Below are positions 41,274 to 48,628 of a stretch of DNA of 64,000 nucleotides, in pieces. Source of the stretch: VAZQ01 sp036557705 (lineage in GTDB: Bacteria > Pseudomonadota > Alphaproteobacteria > Rhizobiales > Xanthobacteraceae); NCBI GenBank assembly GCA_036557705.1, contig DATBHB010000193.1, positions 1-64,000 on the forward strand. Direction: 5' to 3'. Position 1 is the first letter of the stretch. Every line of letters begins with the position of its first letter. The position numbers were made by a program, and so were the translations under genes. Below the pieces are notes generated by a model that searched no databases, was not told the origin of the DNA, and saw only the letters and a list, made by a program, of their open reading frames with translations.

Positions 41274-42395
41274 ATGCGCCAGGAGGTGATCGCACGGCTC
41301 CTTCGCGCCACGGGCGAGGCGGGCCTCGATGCGGTCGTGGCGATCTCGCCTGAGAATTTCGCCTATGTCACCGGCTTTCTTTCGCCGACGCAGCCGTTGA
41401 TGCGCTGGCGCCACGCCATGGCGCTGGTGACTGCCGACGGCGCGGCCGCCCTCGTCGCCGTCGACATGGAAGCGAACACGATCCGCTCGAAAGCGCCGCC
41501 CGGCACTGAAATCGCCGTGTGGCGCGAATTCGCGTTCGACGCCACGAAGGTGCTCGCCGATCTCCTGCGCCAGCACGGGCTCGCCAAAGCGCGTATTGGC
41601 ATCGAAATGGATTACCTGCCGGCCGCTGATTTCGCTGCGCTCAAGCACATCCTCCCGAGCGCGCAGTTCATTGCCGCGGAGGCGCTGCTGGCGCGATTGC
41701 GCCAGATCAAGACGGCGACCGAGATTGATCTCATGCGCCGGCTGTCGCGCATTGCCGACCAGGCGATCACCGAGGCATATCGCTCCGTCGCCGCCGGTTC
41801 GAGCGAAATGGACATCGCGGCGGCGCTGACGCGCGGCATCTACGAGCAGGGCGCCGAATATTTCAAGCTGATGATCGTGGCGACCGGCGAGCGCAGCGTC
41901 TTTCCAAATGTCGGCCCCACCAATCGCCTCCTGCGGCGCGGCGATGTCTGCCGCGTCGAGATTTTCCCGATGATCGGCGGCTATCATGCGGGTGTGTGCC
42001 GTACCGCCGCGGTAGGAAGTCCCCCGCCGCAGGCCGAACGCATCTGGGCCAACCTCACCGCCTGCAAATATCTCCTGCTCGATGCCATCAAGCCCGGCGC
42101 TTCGACGCGCGCTATCTACGATCTCTATCTGGGTAAGGTCGGCGAGCTTGGACTGCCGCCGATTTCGTTCATCGGCCACGGCATCGGCCTGCACCTGCAC
42201 GAGGACCCTTATCTCGGCCCAATGCCCGACCAGCGCCTCGAACCGGGCATGGTGCTCGGCATCGAACCGCTCATCTACGAGACCGGCTTCGGCTTCGGCA
42301 TGCAGAACAAGGATATGGTGCTGGTGACCGAAACGGGTTGCGAGCTCCTCTCGGACTATGCGAACACCGATAAGCTGATCGTCATCAGAGCATGA
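41274..42395 (+). CDS. M24 pita-bread-fold protein, creatinase-like, metal ligands altered
   Basis: A 373-residue protein with the Xaa-Pro peptidase/creatinase fold: an N-terminal domain (AGLDAVVAISPENFAYVTGF) and a C-terminal pita-bread domain. Metallo-M24 enzymes use D, D, H, E, E. Here the first Asp is Glu and the second is Gly in VEIFPMIGGYHAGVCRTA. The His (FIGHGIGLHLHEDPY) and first Glu (GMVLGIEPLIYE) remain. The last Glu site reads GFGMQNKDMVLVTE, with Lys where Glu is expected. Such changes match creatinase-type members that work without metal. It probably hydrolyses a C-N bond in a small molecule rather than a peptide. Followed by a Bug receptor gene. Confidence 0.82.
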   Translation: MRQEVIARLLRATGEAGLDAVVAISPENFAYVTGFLSPTQPLMRWRHAMALVTADGAAALVAVDMEANTIRSKAPPGTEIAVWREFAFDATKVLADLLRQHGLAKARIGIEMDYLPAADFAALKHILPSAQFIAAEALLARLRQIKTATEIDLMRRLSRIADQAITEAYRSVAAGSSEMDIAAALTRGIYEQGAEYFKLMIVATGERSVFPNVGPTNRLLRRGDVCRVEIFPMIGGYHAGVCRTAAVGSPPPQAERIWANLTACKYLLLDAIKPGASTRAIYDLYLGKVGELGLPPISFIGHGIGLHLHEDPYLGPMPDQRLEPGMVLGIEPLIYETGFGFGMQNKDMVLVTETGCELLSDYANTDKLIVIRA

Positions 42396-42477
42396 GAGCT
42401 TTGCAGTTGTGCTCTCGCGTTCGCACCCTCTACTTCGTAAACTCCTGACCGCAAACGATTGACAACGAGAACAAGCG

Positions 42478-43467
42478 ATGCACCGGCGCAAATTCCTGGC
42501 ACTTGCCACCTGTTCGGTATCCTCTTCGACGCTTGCCTTTTCATCTCTGGCAGCCCAAGGCCGTTATCCGGATCATCCGATCCGGTTCATCGTCCCGCGC
42601 TCGGCGGGCGGGGTCGTGGACGTCGTGGCCCGGCTATGGGGCGATCAGGTCAAGCCGCATCTCGGCAGCGTGATCATTGAGAACCAGGGCGGCGGCGGCG
42701 GTACCATTGCGGCGAGTTTGGTCGCTCGGGCCAAGCCCGACGGCTACACGCTCTTTGCCGGGACGACGACCGAACTCGTGATCGACCCGGCGATCATGAG
42801 CGCGCTGCCTTACGACCCGGTCCGCGACCTCGCGCCGGTCGCCATTACGGCGATCTCGGTATCGGCGCTGATGGTGCATGCATCGCTCCCGGTCCACACG
42901 CTCCAGGAGCTCGTCGCTTACGCGAAGGCCAATCCCGGCAAGCTGTCCTACGGCTCCGCCGGGGTGGGCACTTCGGCGCATCTCTGCGGCGAGCTGTTCA
43001 AGAAGCTCGCCGGCCTGCCCGATATCGTCCACGTGCCGTACAAGGGCGCCAATCCGGGTTTGGTGGACTTCTACAGCGGGCAGCTGCCGATGTTTGCGGC
43101 CAGCATTTCGCCGCAGGTCCTCGCCATGCACCGGCAGGGAAAGATTCGGATTCTCGTCGCCGGAACCGATCGACGCCTGCAGGCGGCGCCGGAGATTCCG
43201 ACCAACGTGGAAGCGGGTTTTCCCGATCTCGTCACCGTCATGTTCATGGGCGTCTTTGCGCCCGCCGGTACGCCGCGCCCTATCATCGATCAGATCGCCG
43301 CCGCCACGCATCAAGCAATGGCGGACCCTGCATTCCAGAAACGGCTGATCGATGCCGGCTTCGAGCCGGTGACGGACTCCGGCCCGGAGCAGACGGCGCA
43401 ATTCATCAAGGAAGAACTCGTGCGCTGGACGCCCCTGCTGAAAGCATCGGGCATTCGAGTCAACTGA
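42478..43467 (+). CDS. Bug/TctC tripartite tricarboxylate transporter receptor
   Basis: A 329-residue periplasmic receptor with a Tat/Sec-like leader (MHRRKFLALATCSVSSS). Classical Bug motifs are YPDHPIRFIVPRSAGGVVDV, ENQGGGGGTIAASLVARAKP, GYTLFAGTTTELVIDPA, LPYDPVRDLAPVAI, AYAKANPGKLSYGSAGVGTS, IVHVPYKGANPGLVDFYSGQ and APEIPTNVEAGFPDLV. Such proteins bind carboxylates; here no TctAB permease is close. It lies 82 bp after the creatinase-like gene and may bring its substrate. A short opposite-strand antitoxin-like frame overlaps its end. Confidence 0.9.
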   Translation: MHRRKFLALATCSVSSSTLAFSSLAAQGRYPDHPIRFIVPRSAGGVVDVVARLWGDQVKPHLGSVIIENQGGGGGTIAASLVARAKPDGYTLFAGTTTELVIDPAIMSALPYDPVRDLAPVAITAISVSALMVHASLPVHTLQELVAYAKANPGKLSYGSAGVGTSAHLCGELFKKLAGLPDIVHVPYKGANPGLVDFYSGQLPMFAASISPQVLAMHRQGKIRILVAGTDRRLQAAPEIPTNVEAGFPDLVTVMFMGVFAPAGTPRPIIDQIAAATHQAMADPAFQKRLIDAGFEPVTDSGPEQTAQFIKEELVRWTPLLKASGIRVN

Positions 43468-43567
43468 CGCGATCAATGGCGCGCTCCACTGCCGTCTCGA
43501 CATCCTCGCCCGTAAGGCGGGCAAGGCGCTGCGCCAACTCGTCGAGCTTGGGCGAATGAAAGTTCAT
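43460..43567 (-). CDS. Truncated VapB/Rv0623-type antitoxin-like peptide (35 aa)
   Basis: A 35-codon frame from ATG at 43567: MNFHSPKLDELAQRLARLTG, then EDVETAVERAIDR, then VS and stop. The LTGEDVETAVERAI core is the signature of Rv0623-like (PSK) VapB antitoxins, which are normally about 80 residues long. This one stops after the DNA-binding-type N-terminal half, and no VapC toxin is adjacent. It overlaps the 3' end of the Bug gene by 8 bp. It is most likely a leftover of a toxin-antitoxin unit, or a solitary truncated regulator. The frame is short, so confidence is modest. Confidence 0.5.
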   Translation of the reverse strand: MNFHSPKLDELAQRLARLTGEDVETAVERAIDRVS

Positions 43568-43710
43568 CGTAAGACCTGACCTTGCCCGATACGGCTTGAA
43601 ATACAGAGTGCTGCCCCGACATTCAAGATTTCGAGAGATTGACGAGGCACGGGCCCTTTCCTATCGTCCCATCTGCCCGCCCGAACTTCCAGAAATCGAG
43701 CCCGTTGCCG

Positions 43711-44211
43711 ATGGATGTCAATGACAAAATTCATGCCCAGCTCGTCAAAACCGGCGTGAAGCTCGCCGCAAGCCTGCCCGACGACTGGGTCAATACACTC
43801 ATTCGGCGAATCTCGGCTGGAAACGAAATCCGCCATGTCCCGGTCGGGCGCGAGGCGGAAACGATTGCGATCTGCGCGGGGGCATTTTTTGGCGGCGTCC
43901 GCTCGGTCGCCATCTTCGGCAATACCGGCTTGCTCACCTGTACCGGCGAGATGGCTACCCTTTGCCTGCGCCACCAGATCCCCGTGTTCTGTATCGTCAG
44001 CGGGCGCGGCTCCATCGACGATCACAAGGTTTATCAGGAAGTGCAGGGACGCCGCACCATTCCGCTGTTGCAGGCCTACGACTACCCCTTCAAGATCATC
44101 GACAAGGAAGACGAAATCGACAGCATCCCGGACGCCTACGAGTGGCACCGGCTGCAAAAGCGGCCGTTCGTTCTGTTCCTGACCAAAAAGCTGCTCGGTA
44201 CCACAGCATGA
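43711..44211 (+). CDS. ThDP-dependent decarboxylase, alpha-type subunit (sulfopyruvate/phosphonopyruvate decarboxylase-like)
   Basis: A 166-residue ThDP-enzyme N-terminal (Pyr) domain encoded as a separate subunit, like ComD: VKLAASLPDDWVNTLIRRIS, VGREAETIAICAGAFFGGVR (with the catalytic Glu) and IFGNTGLLTCTGEMATLCLR. IPVFCIVSGRGSIDDHKVYQ follows. It is translationally coupled to the beta subunit downstream through an ATGA overlap. Split-subunit enzymes of this kind decarboxylate sulfopyruvate or phosphonopyruvate. The substrate cannot be told from sequence alone, but the SuyAB/YeiH locus 4 kb away makes sulfopyruvate plausible. The start at 43711 matches the family N-terminus. Confidence 0.78.
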   Translation: MDVNDKIHAQLVKTGVKLAASLPDDWVNTLIRRISAGNEIRHVPVGREAETIAICAGAFFGGVRSVAIFGNTGLLTCTGEMATLCLRHQIPVFCIVSGRGSIDDHKVYQEVQGRRTIPLLQAYDYPFKIIDKEDEIDSIPDAYEWHRLQKRPFVLFLTKKLLGTTA

Positions 44212-44810
44212 AGACGAACGAGTGCATGAAGGTCCTCGCCAAGTATCGCGGCGACGCGGTTGTCGTGTGCGCGCTGGGGATGGCGGCGAACGAATGGTGG
44301 GCCGTCACCCGCAGCGAGGACAGCTTCTACATGCACGGCGGCATGGGTTTTGCCGCGAGCTTTGCGCTTGGCCTCGCGCTCTCGATCCCGCAGACGCCGG
44401 TCTGGGTGCTCAACAGCGACGGATCGCTGTGCATGAACACCGGGTGCCTTCTCACCGAAGCCGGGCAGCAGCCGAAAAATCTCAAGCATTTTGTGGTCGA
44501 CAACCAGTGCTATCAGACCGTCGAAACCATGCCGATGGTGAACCAGAACGGCGCCGATTACACCGCCATGGCGCGAGCCGCCGGCATCGTCCAGGCGATC
44601 ACGATCGACAATCTCGCCGATCTCGACCGCAAGATGCCCGAGATCGTAGCGGCGCCGGGGCCCTATTTCATCCGGCTGCGGGTCGAGGCTGAACCCGACT
44701 ACCAACGTGCGCCGCCGGCGAATTACGAGGGGCCGGAGATGAAATATCGCTTTGGCCGCTCGCTCGAGAAGAAGCTTGGGATCAAAGTGTTTGGACCGCG
44801 CGGGTTCTGA
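44208..44810 (+). CDS. ThDP-dependent decarboxylase, beta-type subunit (sulfopyruvate/phosphonopyruvate decarboxylase-like)
   Basis: A 200-residue ThDP-binding (PP) domain subunit, like ComE: VVVCALGMAANEWWAVT, HGGMGFAASFALGLALS, WVLNSDGSLCMNTGCLLTEA carrying the DG-x(n)-N type ThDP/Mg motif, and LKHFVVDNQCYQTVETMP. TAMARAAGIVQAITIDNLAD completes the domain. Its ATG overlaps the alpha-subunit stop. The pair should form a heteromeric decarboxylase giving an aldehyde and carbon dioxide. Dispersed palindromic repeats follow the stop. Confidence 0.8.
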   Translation: MKTNECMKVLAKYRGDAVVVCALGMAANEWWAVTRSEDSFYMHGGMGFAASFALGLALSIPQTPVWVLNSDGSLCMNTGCLLTEAGQQPKNLKHFVVDNQCYQTVETMPMVNQNGADYTAMARAAGIVQAITIDNLADLDRKMPEIVAAPGPYFIRLRVEAEPDYQRAPPANYEGPEMKYRFGRSLEKKLGIKVFGPRGF

Positions 44811-44866
44811 TCGCGGCTGGCTCGCGTATTTTCCCGATACCGTTGAATCGGCCGATATGTTCGCGC

Positions 44867-45019
44867 GTCATTCTGAGGCGCTCGCATGCAATCACTTGAT
44901 TGCATGCGAGCCTCGAAGGATGACGGCTGCTTGCTTCTCCTTCCGACGTGGCGTCGCCTCGGCCGTCGCCCTTCGAGGCTTGCCCGGCCGAACAGGCCGG
45001 GCAAGCACCTCAGGGTGAC
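44867..45019. repeat. Two adjacent dispersed hairpin repeats (GCATGC-centred and GCTTGCCCGGCC types)
   Basis: At 44867-44924 an inverted repeat with arms CGCTCGCATGCAATCA and TGATTGCATGCGAG lies inside GTCATTCTGAGG / CGAAGGATGAC ends. At 44978-45006 GCTTGCCCGGCC, loop GAACA, GGCCGGGCAAGC follows inside CTTCGAG / CTCAGGGTGA ends. Both types are of the CATCCTGAGG family; a second GCATGC copy is at 61010-61070. They lie between convergent genes. Confidence 0.8.
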
Positions 45020-45031
45020 TGGTGCGAAGAT

Positions 45032-45973
45032 TCAAATGCGGTATCTGTCCGCCATCCCACCCATGATCTGACCGTAAGCCTCTCTTATTTCCTGTTCGAA
45101 TTGTTCCTGCGAATATCGTCGCGCCGTCGCCATCGCATTTTCGACGTATTGGTTGCGGTCTTTGCAGAGAAACAAATCGCATGCGTGCTTGATCCCGCTC
45201 ACGAAGCCTTCATGATCCCCCTCCTCGATCCAGATGCCGTTATGGTCCGTCGCATATTCGATGCCGCCGCCGCCAATGTAGCCGACCACCTGGCATCCTG
45301 AGGCCATGGCTTCGAGGCTCATGAGTCCGAGGCCTTCGAGGTATGGAAACGCCGCATAGATGGCCGATTGCGCCATGATCCCGGCACATGCCGGACGCGG
45401 CATATTCCTCAATTCCACCCAATGCACATGCGCCAGTTCGGGATATCTCGATTTGAACAGGCCCATGACAAAGCCCGGTTCGAAGCCTCGCTTGTATGTC
45501 GTATAGGCGATCTGGAGCAGTTTCTCGCTCGGCGCGAAATAGGAAGGAACGAAAGGCCGCACGACCAGGATGGGCTTGGCGACACCCATCCCCTGGAGGC
45601 ATTTCTTCGTATATGCAGTCGTCGTCAGGATGTGGGTGAGCGGATATTCATTCAATTGCTGCACCGAATCGAAGCCCATAAAAGTGTAAAACGGATTTTG
45701 GTTGTGCACGACCTTCAAGCAGCTCACCGACCGTAACCGCTCGAACAGCTGGCGGTGAACCTCGCCGATAACGACGATGTCGCGCTCGTAAAGCCTGAAA
45801 TTTCCGGAAACGGCGGGCACCGGAAATTGTTGAGGTACAAAGTCGTTGCCAAGGTAAAGCGCCTTTGCAGCGAAGCCGACGCAATTGAGTGTTGCGATGT
45901 GATCGATAGCAATAAAATCACCGCCGGTGACCGGAGGAACAAAGAAGGGGAAATACAAACTGTTTTCGGACAT
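45032..45973 (-). CDS. Glycosyltransferase, GT-B fold (GT4-like)
   Basis: A 313-residue protein with weak N-terminal similarity (SLYFPFFVPPVTGGDFIAID) and a recognisable C-terminal nucleotide-sugar binding half: KPILVVRPFVPSYFAP, a YAAFPYLEGLGLMSLEAMAS E-x7-E motif followed by GCQVVGYIGGGGIEYAT, and GIWIEEGDHEGFVSGIKH. It should transfer a sugar from an activated donor in the cytoplasm, to an unknown acceptor. It is shorter than most GT4 enzymes, which have about 360-400 residues. It is followed at lower coordinates by repeats, and lies 11 bp downstream of the LysR gene, so it may share its transcript. Confidence 0.75.
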   Translation of the reverse strand: MSENSLYFPFFVPPVTGGDFIAIDHIATLNCVGFAAKALYLGNDFVPQQFPVPAVSGNFRLYERDIVVIGEVHRQLFERLRSVSCLKVVHNQNPFYTFMGFDSVQQLNEYPLTHILTTTAYTKKCLQGMGVAKPILVVRPFVPSYFAPSEKLLQIAYTTYKRGFEPGFVMGLFKSRYPELAHVHWVELRNMPRPACAGIMAQSAIYAAFPYLEGLGLMSLEAMASGCQVVGYIGGGGIEYATDHNGIWIEEGDHEGFVSGIKHACDLFLCKDRNQYVENAMATARRYSQEQFEQEIREAYGQIMGGMADRYRI

Positions 45974-45984
45974 CGCTGATGGGT

Positions 45985-46893
45985 CTAGTGCTCGGACGGG
46001 ATCTCAGGCCCCGAGGGTCGACGGACGAGATCAAGGAAAGCATTCTTGGCCTTGGTCAGGTAGCGATCGGCATGTCGAAGGACAAAGAAATGCCGTTCGG
46101 GAAAGTCGATGCTCACCAGGTGCAGCGTTCCCAACCGTAGGCTGTTCTCCACCACGAGGCGAGAAATCACCGTCGCGCCGGCCCCAGCCTCGACCGCACT
46201 GCGGACCGCCTCGTTCGACGGGAGTTCCAGCGACACGGTCAGGGCATCCGGATCGATCCCATAGCTGTGCAGCGCATCCTCGAAAATCCGTCGCGTTCCC
46301 GAGCCTCGTTCCCGCAACACCCATACGGATTGCGTAAGCTCGCCAGGGCTCAGGCTCGCTCGATCGGCCCAGGGATGCTGCGGGGCGACGACCAGCACCA
46401 AACGGTCGCCGGGGACTGAAATGCGGACCAGCACCGGGTCGTCGGCTTCCGCTTCGACGACGCCGAGGTCCGCCGCGCCCTCAACAATCGAATGCGCCAC
46501 CTGTTCGGTATTGCCGATCGCGACCGCGACCAGAATACCGGGATAGCGCTGCCGGTACTTGTGCAAGACCGGCGGCAGCCAGTAGCTCGCAATCGTCTGA
46601 CTCGCCGATAGCGCAAGCGTGCCGCGTTGGAGCCCGGATAATTCGCGCAGCACCAGTTCGGCCCCGTCGGCGCGGGCGAGAACCGCTTTGGCTTCCTGCA
46701 GAAAGGTTCGGCCCGGCTCAGTGAGTTCGATGTGGCGGCCGACGCGATCGAACAATTTGACTTTGCAGCGCGCTTCCAGAGCCGCAATGGAAGCACTTGC
46801 AGCAGACTGAGTCATGTTCAACTCGCCTGCCGCTCGCGTGATGTGCAGATGCTTCGCTACGGCCACGAACACCCGCAACTGTTCCAGGGTCAT
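45985..46893 (-). CDS. LysR-type transcriptional regulator (YeiE/CysB-like)
   Basis: A 302-residue LysR regulator. N-terminal helix-turn-helix: LEQLRVFVAVAKHLHITRAA, ELNMTQSAASASIAALEARC and FDRVGRHIELTEPGRTFL. C-terminal effector domain: LALSASQTIASYWLPPVLHK, GNTEQVAHSIVEGAADLGVV and VVAPQHPWADRASLSPGEL. The effector half resembles CysB/CbbR/YeiE-type proteins. YeiE homologues sense sulfite and regulate the adjacent YeiH exporter in enterobacteria. The gene is on the same strand as and 97 bp downstream of the YeiH-family gene, which supports an equivalent role here (inference). Confidence 0.87.
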   Translation of the reverse strand: MTLEQLRVFVAVAKHLHITRAAGELNMTQSAASASIAALEARCKVKLFDRVGRHIELTEPGRTFLQEAKAVLARADGAELVLRELSGLQRGTLALSASQTIASYWLPPVLHKYRQRYPGILVAVAIGNTEQVAHSIVEGAADLGVVEAEADDPVLVRISVPGDRLVLVVAPQHPWADRASLSPGELTQSVWVLRERGSGTRRIFEDALHSYGIDPDALTVSLELPSNEAVRSAVEAGAGATVISRLVVENSLRLGTLHLVSIDFPERHFFVLRHADRYLTKAKNAFLDLVRRPSGPEIPSEH

Positions 46894-46990
46894 GCCCGTT
46901 CCCCAGCATTGCAGGGCAGATCAGGCGCGCCGTAATCCGCCGAAGGTCGGTGCAATGCGCTGCGCTATGGCGCCCTCTCGGCGCTCTTTC

Positions 46991-48076
46991 TCAGTATACC
47001 AATTCCACCAGAACAAGGCTGAAAGCGGAGATGAAAATCCAGGCGCCGGCCCCGAGCAGGAGCGGTTTGAGGCCTTTCGCCCGCAATTTACGGAAATCGG
47101 TTTCGAGGCCCATCGCGGTAAGCGCGACCGTAAGCAGGGCCGTGGTGAGGATCACAATCCAGGTTTTCGCCTGAGCGGAGATGAGGCCGAAGCTGTTGAA
47201 ACCCATCAGAACGAGAAAACCGACCACAAACCAGGGAACGGGAACTCGGCCGCTGGCCGCCGCTGCCGCCGGGGACCGGGACCGGGATCGGGAAGAGGCG
47301 AGAAAGCTCAAGGTCAGGACCACGGGGGCAAGCATCGCGACCCGGCTGAGCTTCGCGATCGTGCCGAAGTCGCCCGACGCGCTGCCGTTCTGAAAGGCTG
47401 CAGCGACAACTTGCGCGATCTCGTGGATCGAGGCGCCGGCCCAGAGCCCGAACGCGTGCGGCTGCAGATGCAGATATCCCGGAAGCATCGGGAGCAGAAA
47501 CATCGACAAGGTGCCGAACACGGTCACGCAGGCAACCGCGTAGGCGACGTCCTCATCGTCGGCCTTGGTCACGGTATTGGTGGCGATCACGGCGGAGGCG
47601 CCGCAGATCGAGGTTCCGGCTGCGATCAACTGGGTCAGCTTCGAACTGACCCCGATCCGCGCCCCGAGCCAAGTGGTGAACAGAAAGGTTGACCCGAGCG
47701 TAACAACGACGATCAGCATTCCGGGCCCGCCGACTGTAATCACCTGAGCGATCGTGAGTTGAAGCCCGAGAAGGGCAACCGCAATGCGCAGCAGGCGCTT
47801 GAGGCTGAAGGTGATCCCAAGACGGCACCGGTCAGGAGTGCCGACAAGGTTATGAAACGCGGTGCCGAGTGCAATGGCGATGATAAGCGTGCTGAAGTTC
47901 GCCACCCCGGGGACGAGACGCAGCGCATAGGAAAGAGCGGCTATCGCAAAAACGAGGAGCAGTCCTGGGAGCAGGCTCACCGAGTTGCGGGCCCAGCCCG
48001 CGGCAGCGGAAGACCAGGCCGAAGTCCCAACGGACGGTGCTTGAAGCTCTGCAAAATCGGCCATGGCGATTCTCAT
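46991..48076 (-). CDS. YeiH/UPF0324 family putative sulfate/sulfite exporter
   Basis: A 361-residue integral membrane protein with about ten helices. Diagnostic segments: LALGTAFHNLVG-like IIAIALGTAFHNLVGTPD, KRLLRIAVALLGLQLTIAQV, LVGASICGASAVIA-like LIAAGTSICGASAVIATNTV, ADDEDVAYAVACVTVFGTL and GLWAGASIHEIAQVVAAAF. These identify the UPF0324 (Cons_hypoth698) family, annotated as putative sulfate exporters. Some members accompany taurine, cysteate or sulfolactate degradation genes and are thought to export sulfite or sulfate. It is divergent from the SuyAB-like genes across a 199-bp regulatory gap. Confidence 0.88.
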   Translation of the reverse strand: MRIAMADFAELQAPSVGTSAWSSAAAGWARNSVSLLPGLLLVFAIAALSYALRLVPGVANFSTLIIAIALGTAFHNLVGTPDRCRLGITFSLKRLLRIAVALLGLQLTIAQVITVGGPGMLIVVVTLGSTFLFTTWLGARIGVSSKLTQLIAAGTSICGASAVIATNTVTKADDEDVAYAVACVTVFGTLSMFLLPMLPGYLHLQPHAFGLWAGASIHEIAQVVAAAFQNGSASGDFGTIAKLSRVAMLAPVVLTLSFLASSRSRSRSPAAAAASGRVPVPWFVVGFLVLMGFNSFGLISAQAKTWIVILTTALLTVALTAMGLETDFRKLRAKGLKPLLLGAGAWIFISAFSLVLVELVY

Positions 48077-48275
48077 GGGTAGGGCGCCTCATGCCGACGT
48101 AGGCTATCGATGAACATTGAACAAGCAAATGATTATGGTCATTTCGATCGATGATTTCGATTGATGGCGAGCGGCGGAACCGATCGAAAATATCGATGGG
48201 AGTCATGAAAAATGCTCGTTCGATCGGTCGAGTCTTTTGTCTTATATAAGAGTTCAGCCAATGAAGGAGAGCATC
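48077..48275. promoter_or_regulatory. Divergent regulatory region between the exporter and the SuyAB-like operon
   Basis: An AT-richer spacer with clustered CGAT motifs. The 13-bp units ATTTCGATCGATG (48141-48153) and ATTTCGATTGATG (48154-48166) form a tandem direct repeat. An imperfect palindrome CGATCGAAAATATCGAT lies at 48181-48197 and CGTTCGATCGGTCGAG near 48217-48232. A perfect 10-bp palindrome CTTATATAAG occupies 48241-48250, just before the operon, and includes a possible -10 element. These sites are candidates for the LysR or GntR regulators encoded near by. Confidence 0.6.
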
Positions 48276-48614
48276 ATGGCGGTACAGGAACTGGCGAGAA
48301 GTGCTGAGAAGCAAGCGGTTTCCAAATCGGAAATCCCGCACGTTCTGGCGCACAGCCCGAAGGACAACGTGGCGGTCGTGGTTGTCGAAGGGCTCAAAGC
48401 CGGGACCGATGCCTTCGGGGTCGTCACCGAGAACAATTCCACCTTCCGGCTGGCCATCAAGGACGATGTGCCGATCGGTCACAAGGTCGCGCTGATCGAT
48501 CTCAAGGCCGGCGATACCGCAATCAAATACGGCGAAGACATCGGCCGCATCACGGCGGATGTGGCCAAAGGCCGCCACGTCCACACCCACAATCTCAAGA
48601 CCAAGCGCTGGTAA
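48276..48614 (+). CDS. suyA: UxaA-family small subunit, (2R)-sulfolactate sulfo-lyase alpha-like
   Basis: A 112-residue SAF-domain protein: SEIPHVLAHSPKDNVAVVVV, EGLKAGTDAFGVVTENNSTF, VPIGHKVALIDLKAGDTAIK and a C-terminal HVHTHNLKTKRW. It corresponds to the N-terminal SAF domain of UxaA altronate dehydratase, encoded separately as in SuyA. SuyAB cleaves (2R)-3-sulfolactate to pyruvate and sulfite. The ATG at 48276 is chosen because AAGGAG precedes it; ATG 48261 and TTG 48237 are in-frame alternatives. It is followed after 14 bp by the large subunit gene. The gene name rests on subunit split and sulfite-exporter context, so an unidentified sugar-acid dehydratase remains possible. Confidence 0.65.
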   Translation: MAVQELARSAEKQAVSKSEIPHVLAHSPKDNVAVVVVEGLKAGTDAFGVVTENNSTFRLAIKDDVPIGHKVALIDLKAGDTAIKYGEDIGRITADVAKGRHVHTHNLKTKRW

Positions 48615-48628
48615 GGAGCACATCGATC

